A stretch of 64,000 nucleotides of DNA from Kaistia soli DSM 19436 (GTDB taxonomy: Bacteria; Pseudomonadota; Alphaproteobacteria; Rhizobiales; Kaistiaceae), in contig NZ_FQUP01000001.1 in assembly GCF_900129325.1 (NCBI RefSeq), positions 1,778,615 to 1,842,614 of the forward strand. The letters are read 5' to 3'. The notes under the pieces were generated by a model. The model ran no database searches, had not been told where the DNA came from, and saw nothing but the letters and a program-made list of their open reading frames with translations. Made by a program: the position numbers and the translations under genes. Below, piece by piece: positions 1 to 7,198 of this stretch; the stretch's first letter is position 1; the number at the start of each line of letters is the position of its first letter.

Positions 1-381
1 GGCCTCCCTGAGAACCGCTTGTAGCAGTCCGCGGCCGAGCCCCAGTCCGCGGCCCTCCGGCGCGACATACATCCGCTTCATCTCGACAACTTCAGGCGCG
101 AACGGCCGCAACGCCACGCAGCCGATCGCCAATCCGTCCGCGTCGCGGGCGATGAGCAACGCTCCATCAGGCGGGCCATACTGGCCGGGGAGGCGGGCCA
201 ACTCGCCGGCGAAATCCTGATAGGTCAGATCGACGCCGAGTGAAGCCACATAGGCCGCGAAGAGCCGCGCGACATCCGCAAGATCGGCGCCGTCGATGGC
301 GGGCGCGATCTGGAACGCAGCGAGCGTTGTCCGTCCTTGATGCTGGCCAGCTTCAGCCGGCGCTGTATCGGGCTTCTTCAT
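1..381 (-). CDS. GNAT family N-acetyltransferase (3' end outside window)
   Basis: A reverse-strand frame runs off the left edge, leaving 127 N-terminal residues. The ATG at 381-379 overlaps the stop codon of the upstream marR gene in an ATGA arrangement, so the two are probably translationally coupled. The visible part ends in MKRMYVAPEGRGLGLGRGLL, which is the beta4-alpha3 acetyl-CoA pyrophosphate-binding signature of GNAT enzymes (R/Q-x-x-G-x-G/A type loop). The acceptor substrate cannot be told from sequence. The C-terminal part of the fold lies outside the window, so integrity of the gene is unknown. Confidence 0.85.
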   Translation of the reverse strand, partial: MKKPDTAPAEAGQHQGRTTLAAFQIAPAIDGADLADVARLFAAYVASLGVDLTYQDFAGELARLPGQYGPPDGALLIARDADGLAIGCVALRPFAPEVVEMKRMYVAPEGRGLGLGRGLLQAVLREA

Positions 382-860
382 GAGGAAGGTTCATCCAATT
401 CGTGCGTGATCCAGCCGGATTCGTCCGGCCGCAGGGCAGAAGGTCCCAGCAGGGTCGTCAGGCTGGTTTCGAGCCGCGTGAGCTCGCCCGCCCCGATCTG
501 TCGTTCCCAGCGGCTCCGCAGCTCGTCGAAGATAGCCTCGCCCTCGCGAAGCACTGAGCGCCCGAGCGGGGTGACCTCAAGCAGTTTGCGCCGCGCGTCG
601 TGGGGATCGTCCGCCCGCGCGACATAGCCGCGCTCCTGCAGCAAGGCGATCGTCTTTGCCGCGGCCTGTTTGGATACCGAAAGCCGGCGGGCGAGGTCCG
701 ACGCGTTGCTCGCTCCGGCCGCGATGGCACGCATGGCGAAGTCATGGCTCGGGCGGAAATCGACATGGCCTCGGCGGGCGAGTTCGGCCGTCGCCGCATC
801 CGCAAGCGCACGGAAGCCGCCGAGAAGCAGCAGCGCGAGGTCGGCACCCATTCTGGACAT
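378..860 (-). CDS. MarR family transcriptional regulator
   Basis: This 160-residue protein has a MarR-type winged helix: the recognition helix region SNASDLARRLSVSKQAAAKT is followed by a wing with DDPHDARRKLLEVTPLG at about residues 50-105. MarR proteins are dimeric repressors released by small aromatic or oxidising ligands. The gene is divergent from an alpha/beta hydrolase, and the 122-bp gap holds three GACAAY-N3-GTTGTC palindromes, the kind of site a MarR dimer binds. It overlaps the following acetyltransferase gene by 4 bp. Inference: it represses itself and the hydrolase. An internal ATG three codons later is an alternative start. Confidence 0.9.
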   Translation of the reverse strand: MSRMGADLALLLLGGFRALADAATAELARRGHVDFRPSHDFAMRAIAAGASNASDLARRLSVSKQAAAKTIALLQERGYVARADDPHDARRKLLEVTPLGRSVLREGEAIFDELRSRWERQIGAGELTRLETSLTTLLGPSALRPDESGWITHELDEPSS

Positions 861-890
861 GGTTCGAAACTACCGCGGGCAACCATGAAA

Positions 891-967
891 GACAATTAGG
901 TTGTCGAAATGCTCGACATCGACAACCCGGTTGTCTATAAGAGCTCCTTATCGACAACCTAGTTGTC
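891..967. promoter_or_regulatory. Three tandem palindromic operators for the adjacent MarR protein
   Basis: Three copies of the same palindrome sit at 891-905 (GACAATTAGGTTGTC), 921-935 (GACAACCCGGTTGTC) and 953-967 (GACAACCTAGTTGTC). Start-to-start spacing is 30 and 32 bp, about three helical turns, so dimers could bind on one DNA face. Site 2 fills the spacer of the hydrolase promoter, site 3 lies in its 5' leader, and site 1 lies just upstream of marR. Assignment to the MarR protein rests on position and symmetry only. Confidence 0.75.
913..941 (+). promoter_or_regulatory. Sigma70-type promoter of the alpha/beta hydrolase gene
   Basis: TCGACA (913-918) and TATAAG (936-941) are separated by 17 bp. 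The palindrome at 921-935 occupies the spacer, so a bound repressor would block RNA polymerase. Confidence 0.55.
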
Positions 968-982
968 TAAAGGAGCCGCAGA

Positions 983-1870
983 ATGAATGTCGCACCGATC
1001 GGGGCCACCTTGCCTGGCATCCGCCATCACCGCCTTCCGTTGGACGATGGGCATCTGCATTTCGTGTCCGCCGGCGAGTCGGGGACGGGGATCCTGCTGG
1101 TGCACGGTTTTCCCGAAACGTGGTGGACGTTTCACAAGCTGATTCCCCTGCTTGCAAGGCGGCACCGCGTGTTTGCCGTTGATCTCAGGGGGTTCGGCGA
1201 TTCCAGCAATGGGCCCGGAGCCTATGACAGTCTCACCGCGGCCGAGGATCTGCATCGCCTGATCACCCATCTCGATGTCGGTCCGATGCATGTGACCGGG
1301 CAGGACATCAGTGGCGCAACCGTGTTTCGTCTGGCGGCGACGCACCCTGGGGAGGTCGCTAGCCTGACCGCGATCGAGATGGGGTTGCCCGGCTTCGGGC
1401 TCGAAGCGCTGGCGGATGTCACGCGTGGCGGCAGCTGGCATATCGGCATTCTCGCGGCGCCCGGCATCGCGGAGATGCTGCTGACCGGCCATGAACGTGC
1501 CTTCCTGCGGGATTTTGCGTTCGCCTCGATGAGCGCGACACCGACGGCGGTCACTGACACTGACATCAGTGAGTTCCTTCGCAGCTACGCCCGCCCCGGC
1601 GGGTGGCGCGGCGCCGCCGGCCTCTATCGATCAATGTTGCGGGAAGGGAACGAAATCCAGTCCATCGCCGGCAGCGGCCGCCTGACGGCCCCGGTGCTGG
1701 CGATCGGTGCGGGCGGCGGCGCCTTCACGGCGGAGACGATGGCGCAGGTCGCTGCGCCACCGATCGCCTCGGTGATGCTCGATGGCGTCGGCCACTACGC
1801 AGCGCTTGAAGCGCCGCGCGCCGTGGCTGACGCCATCCTCGCATTCACGACGCGGATCGACGAGCGTTGA
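983..1870 (+). CDS. Alpha/beta hydrolase, epoxide hydrolase / haloacetate dehalogenase type
   Basis: A 295-residue alpha/beta-hydrolase. HGFPETWW at residues 41-48 is the HGxP oxyanion motif typical of epoxide hydrolases. The nucleophile elbow reads GQDISG with Asp108, an acid nucleophile as in epoxide hydrolases and dehalogenases rather than the Ser of lipases. The likely catalytic His is His271 (GVGHYAALEAP). AGGAG at 971-975 lies 7 bp before the ATG. It is divergent from marR and sits behind three palindromic operators, so it is probably induced by the ligand that releases that MarR. The substrate is not known; the common HDWGG elbow is replaced by GQDISG. Confidence 0.85.
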   Translation: MNVAPIGATLPGIRHHRLPLDDGHLHFVSAGESGTGILLVHGFPETWWTFHKLIPLLARRHRVFAVDLRGFGDSSNGPGAYDSLTAAEDLHRLITHLDVGPMHVTGQDISGATVFRLAATHPGEVASLTAIEMGLPGFGLEALADVTRGGSWHIGILAAPGIAEMLLTGHERAFLRDFAFASMSATPTAVTDTDISEFLRSYARPGGWRGAAGLYRSMLREGNEIQSIAGSGRLTAPVLAIGAGGGAFTAETMAQVAAPPIASVMLDGVGHYAALEAPRAVADAILAFTTRIDER

Positions 1871-1917
1871 TCGTAACGCGAAATCAATGCGCGACCTGCC
1901 GCGCAGCGGCCTGAATG

Positions 1918-3417
1918 CTACGTGGCAGGTGCCTCCGCACGGTTCGCCTTGCCGGCAGCCAGATGGGCGATGCGAAGCACTAGAATGATCGCGAGCGCTG
2001 GCGCCACGGCCGAGCCTGCGGCGAGCCAGAAGGCGGCGCTTGTCGCTCCGACCGCCCCACCGGGATCGGCGAAACCGGCGAGGTTGGCAATCATGCCGCC
2101 TGTCGCCGCGCCGAGCGCGCCTGCGAAGAGCTGCACGGTTGTCATGCCACCCGATGCGACATCCTGTTCGGCCTCCGGCGCATATTGGTAGACGCGGGTC
2201 ACGAGGCAGGGCCAGGCCATGCCGATGCCGAATCCCATCAGGAAAAGGGCTACGCCGACCGGCGTCACGATGAGCAGGGCGCCGTCACTTTTGACCGGCA
2301 TGAACACGCCGAAAAGGACGATGCCAACAAGGACGAGCAGCAGACCGGCGAGGATGAGGCGCCCGCCATCCCCGCGGCGAAGGCGCACGCTGGATGCCGT
2401 TCCCGCCGTCCAGCCAAGCGCCATCAGGGCCGCGAAGTAGCCGGCAAGAACCGGCGACTGCCCATGCAGCGTTTGCAGCAGATAGGGCACGAAGATGTCC
2501 GGCTGCATGGCCATCATCAATAGCGCGATGGTCAGATAGACGACGCCCAGCGGGGAGGAGAGGCTGAACGATCCCTTCGGCAGCAAACGGGCGCCCGCGC
2601 CACGTTCCGCCCGTCCAATCAGCGCCGTCAGGAGGATCGCGACCGCAAGGCCTGCGATGTTCAGCAGCCGGTCTGTCGAGAGGCTGCTCGCCGAGACGAC
2701 CAGAACGGCCGCGGCGAGAAGGATGAGCTGCAGCCAGGCAATCGGCGCGGTCTCGCCGCTCGTCGCGCTCTTGCCCGGGAGCTTTGTCGCGGCCAGTAGT
2801 GAGAAGAGCGCAACGAACGGCAGCAGCGACCAGAACGCCGCGCGCCAGGCACCATATTCGGCGAAAACGCCACCGATCGCCGGACCGATCAGCGTGGCGA
2901 CGCCGAAGGTTGCCGAGATGAGCCCGATCGCGCGGCCCCAAAGGGGCTGGGGCAGCACGATGCGCGTGACCGCATAAGCGAGCGCATAAAGGAAGCCACC
3001 GCCGATCCCCTGGATGCTCCGCCCGACAAGCATGACGGGCATGCTCGGCGCGAGGGCGGAGATCAACGTACCGCTGCCGAAGAAGAGGGCCGCAACGAGA
3101 TAGGCGCCGCGCGGTCCGAGGCCGCGCAGGAGCTTGGCGGTCATGGCGGCCGCTAGGATCGAGGCGACCACGAAAAGCGTCGTCGCCCAGGCATAGACGT
3201 CGAGGCCGCCAATATCGGTGACGACGGACGGCATGACGGTCGCCGTCAGGAAGATGTTGATGGCATGCAGCACCACGCCGCCCGTCAGTGCTGCCGCATA
3301 GATGCCGTTGGCGCCTGAAAACAGACTTTCGGAGGTTGCCGCGCGCGGCGGATCTCCGTCGGCCGCGCCCTCGGGGGAGAGCCGTTCGGCAGTGCGTCGA
3401 GAGGTCGTGTCTTGCAT
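1918..3417 (-). CDS. MFS transporter, DHA2-like multidrug exporter
   Basis: This 499-residue membrane protein has a hydrophilic N-terminus of about 35 residues and then about 12-14 hydrophobic segments. It carries an MFS motif in the second to third helices (KLLRGLGPRGAYLVAALFF) and the proline/glycine-rich stretch GPAIGGVFAEYGAWRAAFW (motif C region) typical of drug/H+ antiporters. It lies directly downstream of soxR on the same strand, behind a SoxR-type promoter embedded in the end of soxR. Inference: an efflux pump for redox-cycling compounds, as is common for SoxR targets outside enteric bacteria. The substrate is not predictable. Confidence 0.85.
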   Translation of the reverse strand: MQDTTSRRTAERLSPEGAADGDPPRAATSESLFSGANGIYAAALTGGVVLHAINIFLTATVMPSVVTDIGGLDVYAWATTLFVVASILAAAMTAKLLRGLGPRGAYLVAALFFGSGTLISALAPSMPVMLVGRSIQGIGGGFLYALAYAVTRIVLPQPLWGRAIGLISATFGVATLIGPAIGGVFAEYGAWRAAFWSLLPFVALFSLLAATKLPGKSATSGETAPIAWLQLILLAAAVLVVSASSLSTDRLLNIAGLAVAILLTALIGRAERGAGARLLPKGSFSLSSPLGVVYLTIALLMMAMQPDIFVPYLLQTLHGQSPVLAGYFAALMALGWTAGTASSVRLRRGDGGRLILAGLLLVLVGIVLFGVFMPVKSDGALLIVTPVGVALFLMGFGIGMAWPCLVTRVYQYAPEAEQDVASGGMTTVQLFAGALGAATGGMIANLAGFADPGGAVGATSAAFWLAAGSAVAPALAIILVLRIAHLAAGKANRAEAPAT

Positions 3418-3449
3418 GATATCGCCCAGGGCCGTTGGTCAGGGCCGAC

Positions 3450-3480
3450 CTTGTAGAACCTCAACCAATATCGAGGTCAA
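3450..3480 (-). promoter_or_regulatory. SoxR-type promoter with 19-bp spacer and SoxR box, driving the MFS gene
   Basis: Read on the minus strand, TTGACC (3480-3475) and TACAAG (3455-3450) are separated by 19 bp, the over-long spacer typical of MerR/SoxR-activated promoters. The spacer holds an imperfect dyad with arms ACCTC and GAGGT (3458-3477), resembling the SoxR box CCTCAAG-N4-CTTGAGG in its outer positions. The soxR stop codon (3463-3461) lies inside the box. Confidence 0.7.
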
Positions 3481-3988
3481 GGCCGGACGATGCGCCCGCG
3501 GATGAATTCTGGCCGCGCGGGTCGGTCTTGAAGAGCCGGGCGCCAGGCCCTTCCTCGGCGGCGCTGTCGCCAGGATTGCGAAGGGGACATTCGGCCACGG
3601 AGAGGCAGCCGCAGCCGATGCACCCCGTCAGCTGATCGCGGAGACGGGCGAGCAGGGTGATACGCTCATCGAGTTCCGCGCGCCAGTCGGTCGCGAGCGC
3701 TGACCATTCGGCGAGAGTGACGGGGCGATGGCGTGGCAGTTTCGCGAGTCGGTCCTTGATCTGTGCGAGCGGGACGCCGGTCTTCTGGGCAACGCGGATG
3801 ATCGCAATCAGGCGCAGCACCGCACGCGGAAAGCGTCGCTGATTGCCGGCGGTGCGGTGGCTGTGGATCAGCCCCTGGGCTTCATAGAAATGCAGCGTCG
3901 AGACCGGAACGCCTGCGCGACGGGCGACTTGGCCGACAGACATTTCGCTGGGCGGCTTGTCCGTCGGCATGCGCAGGCGTTCCGTCAT
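3461..3988 (-). CDS. soxR: Redox-sensitive transcriptional activator SoxR
   Basis: A 175-residue MerR-family protein. The N-terminal helix-turn-helix (SVGQVARRAGVPVSTLHFYE, residues 17-36) is followed by a dimerisation helix and a [2Fe-2S] cluster site with Cys123, Cys126, Cys128 and Cys134, which is exactly the SoxR spacing CX2CXCX5C. SoxR is oxidised by redox-active drugs or superoxide and then untwists a 19-bp-spaced promoter. Such a promoter lies at the end of this gene, ahead of the MFS exporter. No soxS-like gene is adjacent, which fits SoxR regulating an efflux gene directly. Start choices at Met1, Met7 or Met16 are all possible. Confidence 0.93.
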   Translation of the reverse strand: MTERLRMPTDKPPSEMSVGQVARRAGVPVSTLHFYEAQGLIHSHRTAGNQRRFPRAVLRLIAIIRVAQKTGVPLAQIKDRLAKLPRHRPVTLAEWSALATDWRAELDERITLLARLRDQLTGCIGCGCLSVAECPLRNPGDSAAEEGPGARLFKTDPRGQNSSAGASSGLDLDIG

Positions 3989-4062
3989 TCTGGATATGGG
4001 CAGAGTCGACGATACCCCAACATTAGTTGAGCTTCCAAGCGCCGGTCTGACCTGAAACGAAA

Positions 4063-4091
4063 AAGACCCGCGCCTTTCGGGCGCGGGTCTT
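4063..4091 (-). terminator. Rho-independent terminator of the BA14K-family gene
   Basis: A 12-bp perfect stem AAGACCCGCGCC/GGCGCGGGTCTT has a 5-nt loop. On the minus strand the stem is followed by TTTTTCGTTTC, so it terminates the gene ending at 4112. Confidence 0.85.
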
Positions 4092-4111
4092 CATGTTCGA
4101 AGGTGGGCTGG

Positions 4112-4561
4112 TCAGTAGGAGCCGACGCAGCGATAGGCACGACCGTCATAGCCGACAAAGGTGTCGGTCGCGGCATTGTAGCTGCGATAGCGGTCCTGGC
4201 AGTAGGCGACGTGGCTGCGCCAAGCGACACCGGCCGGCGGCGGGACTTCATAGCCGTAGCGCGGCTGAGAGGCGATTGCCGCACCCACGCCAAGGCCGAG
4301 CAGCGCGCCCGCGGCCGCTGCCGCACCAGGATTGCCAACCCAGCCGCCATAATAGCCGCCGCGGTAGCCGGGACCGTAATAATAGCGCCCGCCGCCACCC
4401 CAGCCCGGCCGGCCCCAACCGGGGCCGTAGCCATAACCAGGGCCGCCGCGCCATCCGGGGCCGCCTCGCCAGTCGGCGGAGGCGCTGCTGGCGGTCGCAG
4501 CCACGGCGCCGAGCCCGATCGCGGCCGCGAGGGCCGCAGAAATCAAGCGCTTCATGACCAA
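4112..4561 (-). CDS. BA14K family secreted glycine-rich protein
   Basis: A 149-residue protein with a signal peptide (KRLISAALAAAIGLGAVAAT, likely cut after SASA), a Gly/Tyr/Trp-rich middle (GGPGYGYGPGWGRPGWGGGG) and a hydrophobic glycine segment (AAAAAGALLGLGVGAAIA). The C-terminal VAYCQDRYRSYNAATDTFVG is the hallmark of the BA14K family, named after a Brucella abortus immunoreactive protein with lectin-like activity. AGGAG in the leader lies a suitable distance before the start. Probably periplasmic or outer-surface; the function is not established. A second family member occurs at 38541-39092. Confidence 0.88.
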   Translation of the reverse strand: MVMKRLISAALAAAIGLGAVAATASSASADWRGGPGWRGGPGYGYGPGWGRPGWGGGGRYYYGPGYRGGYYGGWVGNPGAAAAAGALLGLGVGAAIASQPRYGYEVPPPAGVAWRSHVAYCQDRYRSYNAATDTFVGYDGRAYRCVGSY

Positions 4562-4842
4562 GTCTCCTCTTCGACGATTGCGCGGGACCCGAAGTCCGGA
4601 CGCATGACATTCAATGTCTCAGCCGGCTTATCGTCCCATCAGATCATGGCGCCTCGTCAAAATCGCGACGATGCGGCGGAAAGATTGGGGCAAGCCGACC
4701 AATTGGCATCAGTGTTAGCGGGCGCAAGCTGAACGCTGGCTGAACGCTGTTGTGTCGCCGCGCCGCGTGGCGCGAGGGCCGCGGCGTGCTATGACCGCGC
4801 CGACCCTGACCGCATGACGCTGCATGCATTGCCGAGGTATCC

Positions 4843-5745
4843 ATGGCCCGCCGCTACGCCGTTCTCGACGTTTTCACCGACCGCCCGCTCGCCGGCAACC
4901 AGCTCGCCGTCGTGCTCGATGCGGATGGCCTGGACACCGCTGCTATGATGTCGATCACGGCCGAGTTCAATCTCGCCGAGACGGTTTTCGTCCTGCCGCC
5001 GGAACGTCCGGCGCATCGCGCGCGGCTTCGGATATTTGCCCCGGGCAGGGAGCTGCCCTTCGCGGGGCATCCGACGGTCGGGACGGCCGTCCTGCTCGCG
5101 CTCGACGATGCCGGCGAGACCGAGGGCGATGTCGACGTCATGCTGATGCTCGAGGAAACAATCGGCTCGATCCGCACAGCCGTTGCCCTCAAGGATCGTC
5201 GTCGTGGCCACGCCATTTTCGATGCGCCGGTCGTCGCCAAGCCTGCGCCGCAGCCGCTGGATGGCGGCGCCGTCGCCTCGGCGCTGGGTTTGATGCCGTC
5301 CGAGATCGGTTTCGAGAATCACCTGATCTCGGCCTTCACCGGCGGCGTGCCCTATGTCTTCGTACCCGTGCGCGACCTCGCCGCGATTCGCCGGCTGGCG
5401 CCGCGCAGCGATCTCTGGCAGAGCGCATTCGGCGGCACATCGGTCTACGCCTATTGCCGCGAGACGGAGAGCAACGCGCACCATTTCCATGCCCGCATGA
5501 TCTGGCAGACGCTCGGCTTCGTCGAGGATCCGGCGACCGGCTCAGCCGCAGCGGCTTTTGCCGGCGTTGTCGCCACATTCGACCGCCCGACCAGCGGCAC
5601 GCATCGCGTCATCATCGAGCAGGGCTTCGAGATGGGGCGCCCCAGCCTCATCACGCTCGAACTCGACACCGAGGGCGGCCAGCTCGTCGCGACCCGCATC
5701 GGAGGTGATGCGGTGGTGGTCGCGCGCGGCATGCTCGACGTCTAG
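4843..5745 (+). CDS. PhzF family isomerase/epimerase-like protein
   Basis: A 300-residue protein with the PhzF / diaminopimelate-epimerase-like fold. The start RRYAVLDVFTDRPLAGNQLA, the FNLAETVFV segment with the family's conserved catalytic glutamate (Glu46), and GHPTVGTAVLL followed later by VEDPATGSAAAAFAG are all diagnostic. Characterised PhzF isomerises a phenazine precursor, but most homologues have unknown substrates. No phenazine genes are nearby. The gene precedes hisC by 29 bp and the two may form one transcript, though no shared pathway is evident. Confidence 0.9.
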   Translation: MARRYAVLDVFTDRPLAGNQLAVVLDADGLDTAAMMSITAEFNLAETVFVLPPERPAHRARLRIFAPGRELPFAGHPTVGTAVLLALDDAGETEGDVDVMLMLEETIGSIRTAVALKDRRRGHAIFDAPVVAKPAPQPLDGGAVASALGLMPSEIGFENHLISAFTGGVPYVFVPVRDLAAIRRLAPRSDLWQSAFGGTSVYAYCRETESNAHHFHARMIWQTLGFVEDPATGSAAAAFAGVVATFDRPTSGTHRVIIEQGFEMGRPSLITLELDTEGGQLVATRIGGDAVVVARGMLDV

Positions 5746-5774
5746 AGACTGGTCATCTTTCTGAAAGTTAAGTC

Positions 5775-6842
5775 ATGAGCCGCTATTGGAGCCGGATCGT
5801 CCACGAGCTGACGCCCTATACGCCCGGCGAACAGCCGCGCGTCGCGGATCTCGTCAAGCTCAACACGAATGAAAACCCCTATGGGCCCTCGCCGAAGGCC
5901 CTCGCGGCCATCGCCGAGGCGACGAGTGATCAGCTCCGCCTCTATCCCGAGCCGACGGGGCAGGCCCTCCGCGCGGCGATCGCGGTGAGCCATGGTCTCA
6001 GCGAGAGCGAGGTCTTTGTCGGCAACGGCTCCGACGAGGTGCTGGCGCACACGTTCCAAGCTTTGTTGAAGCAGGAAGGACCGCTGCTTTTTCCCGACAT
6101 CAGCTATTCTTTCTACCCGACCTATTGCGCGCTTTTCGGCATCACCGCGCGTGCCGTTCCGCTCGCTGACGACTTCACCATCGATCCGGCGGATTATGAT
6201 CGGCCCTGTGGCGCGATCATCCTGCCCAATCCGAACGCGCCGACCGGAATTGCCCTGCCGCTTTCTGCGATCGAGGCGCTGGTCGCGCGCCATGCCGACG
6301 TGCCCGTGGTGATTGACGAAGCCTATGTCGATTTCGGCGCCGAGAGCGCGTCGTCGCTCATCGCGCGCCATCCGAATCTCCTCGTGATCCAGACCTTCTC
6401 GAAGTCGCGCGCGCTGGCCGGGCTTCGTGTCGGCTTCGCCATGGGCCAGCGACCGCTGATCGAGGCGCTGGAGCGGGTCAAAGACAGCTTCAACTCCTAT
6501 CCGCTCGATCGCCTTGCGCTCGCCGGTGCGACGGCGTCCTGGCTCGACCGCGACTGGTTCGAGGAAAAGCGCGCGCTGATCATCGCAGGCCGCGACTGTT
6601 TGTCAGCGGAGTTGGCGGAGCTCGGCTTCACCGTCCTGCCGTCGGCGGCGAACTTCATTTTCGCGCGTCATCCGGATCATTCCGGCGCCGTGCTCGCGGC
6701 CGCGCTCCGGGAGCGACGCGTTCTGGTCCGTCATTTCAAGAAGGACCGCATCCAGGATTTCCTGCGCATCACGATTGGCACCGAGGCCGAATGCGACCGG
6801 CTTGTCGCAGCCCTGACGGAAATTCTGGCGGAACAAGGCTGA
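5775..6842 (+). CDS. hisC: Histidinol-phosphate aminotransferase
   Basis: A 355-residue class I/II PLP aminotransferase. It shows the HisC-type N-terminus ([20 protein letters not shown]), the glycine-rich cofactor loop ([17 protein letters not shown]), [15 protein letters not shown] and the PLP lysine in [18 protein letters not shown]. HisC converts imidazole-acetol phosphate and glutamate to histidinol phosphate, and many alphaproteobacterial HisC proteins also act on aromatic 2-oxo acids. No other his gene is in the window. It lies between the PhzF-like gene and the leuA leader. Confidence 0.9.
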   Translation: MSRYWSRIVHELTPYTPGEQPRVADLVKLNTNENPYGPSPKALAAIAEATSDQLRLYPEPTGQALRAAIAVSHGLSESEVFVGNGSDEVLAHTFQALLKQEGPLLFPDISYSFYPTYCALFGITARAVPLADDFTIDPADYDRPCGAIILPNPNAPTGIALPLSAIEALVARHADVPVVIDEAYVDFGAESASSLIARHPNLLVIQTFSKSRALAGLRVGFAMGQRPLIEALERVKDSFNSYPLDRLALAGATASWLDRDWFEEKRALIIAGRDCLSAELAELGFTVLPSAANFIFARHPDHSGAVLAAALRERRVLVRHFKKDRIQDFLRITIGTEAECDRLVAALTEILAEQG

Positions 6843-6955
6843 GGAGGGGAAGCTTCGTGACGCCGCGCTTGCATTTGCGCGGTGCCCGTTGCTAGAAGAA
6901 TTCCGAGCCGGCATCACGCTGGCGGGATCGTGGCTACGATCCGGGTGGAGCGAGC

Positions 6956-7069
6956 ATGAGCGCTGTCGTGTCGAGGACTGGAGTTCCGGCGGGGATCATT
7001 TCCCGCGGCGCTCGTCCTTTGCCGGCATGCGGCCTGCCGAAAGCCCTCCTTCTTCTTAGCTGCCCCTGA
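6956..7069 (+). CDS. leuA leader peptide with four consecutive Leu codons
   Basis: This short frame has ATG at 6956, GGTGGAG just upstream, and a TGA at 7067-7069, giving 37 residues. It ends in K-A-L-L-L-L-S-C-P, with Leu codons CTC-CTT-CTT-CTT at 7046-7057. The stop codon lies inside the left arm of a hairpin, 130 nt before leuA. A run of regulatory-amino-acid codons just ahead of alternative RNA structures is the pattern of ribosome-mediated attenuation. Inference: low charged tRNA-Leu stalls the ribosome here and permits leuA expression. The name leuL would be appropriate if confirmed. Confidence 0.8.
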   Translation: MSAVVSRTGVPAGIISRGARPLPACGLPKALLLLSCP

Positions 7070-7176
7070 GCGTCGGCAGGCCCTTGCGGCCGGGCTCTCA
7101 GGGGAACGCGCCGACGAGCCAACGCCCTACAAAGCTCCGCGGCCGGACACTCCCGAACTGAACATCCGGGACGCGG
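7063..7176 (+). promoter_or_regulatory. Attenuator-like alternative hairpins upstream of leuA
   Basis: CCCCTGAG (7063-7070) can pair with CTCAGGGG (7097-7104). The neighbouring CGTCGGC (7071-7077) can pair with GCCGACG (7110-7116). The two pairings interleave, so they cannot form as simple hairpins together. A third stem (7137-7146 with 7166-7176) sits just ahead of the leuA ribosome binding site AGAAGAAAG. No clear U-tract terminator is visible, so control of translation or Rho access is as likely as intrinsic termination. Confidence 0.6.
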
Positions 7177-7198
7177 CTGCCAGAAGAAAGACCAGACC

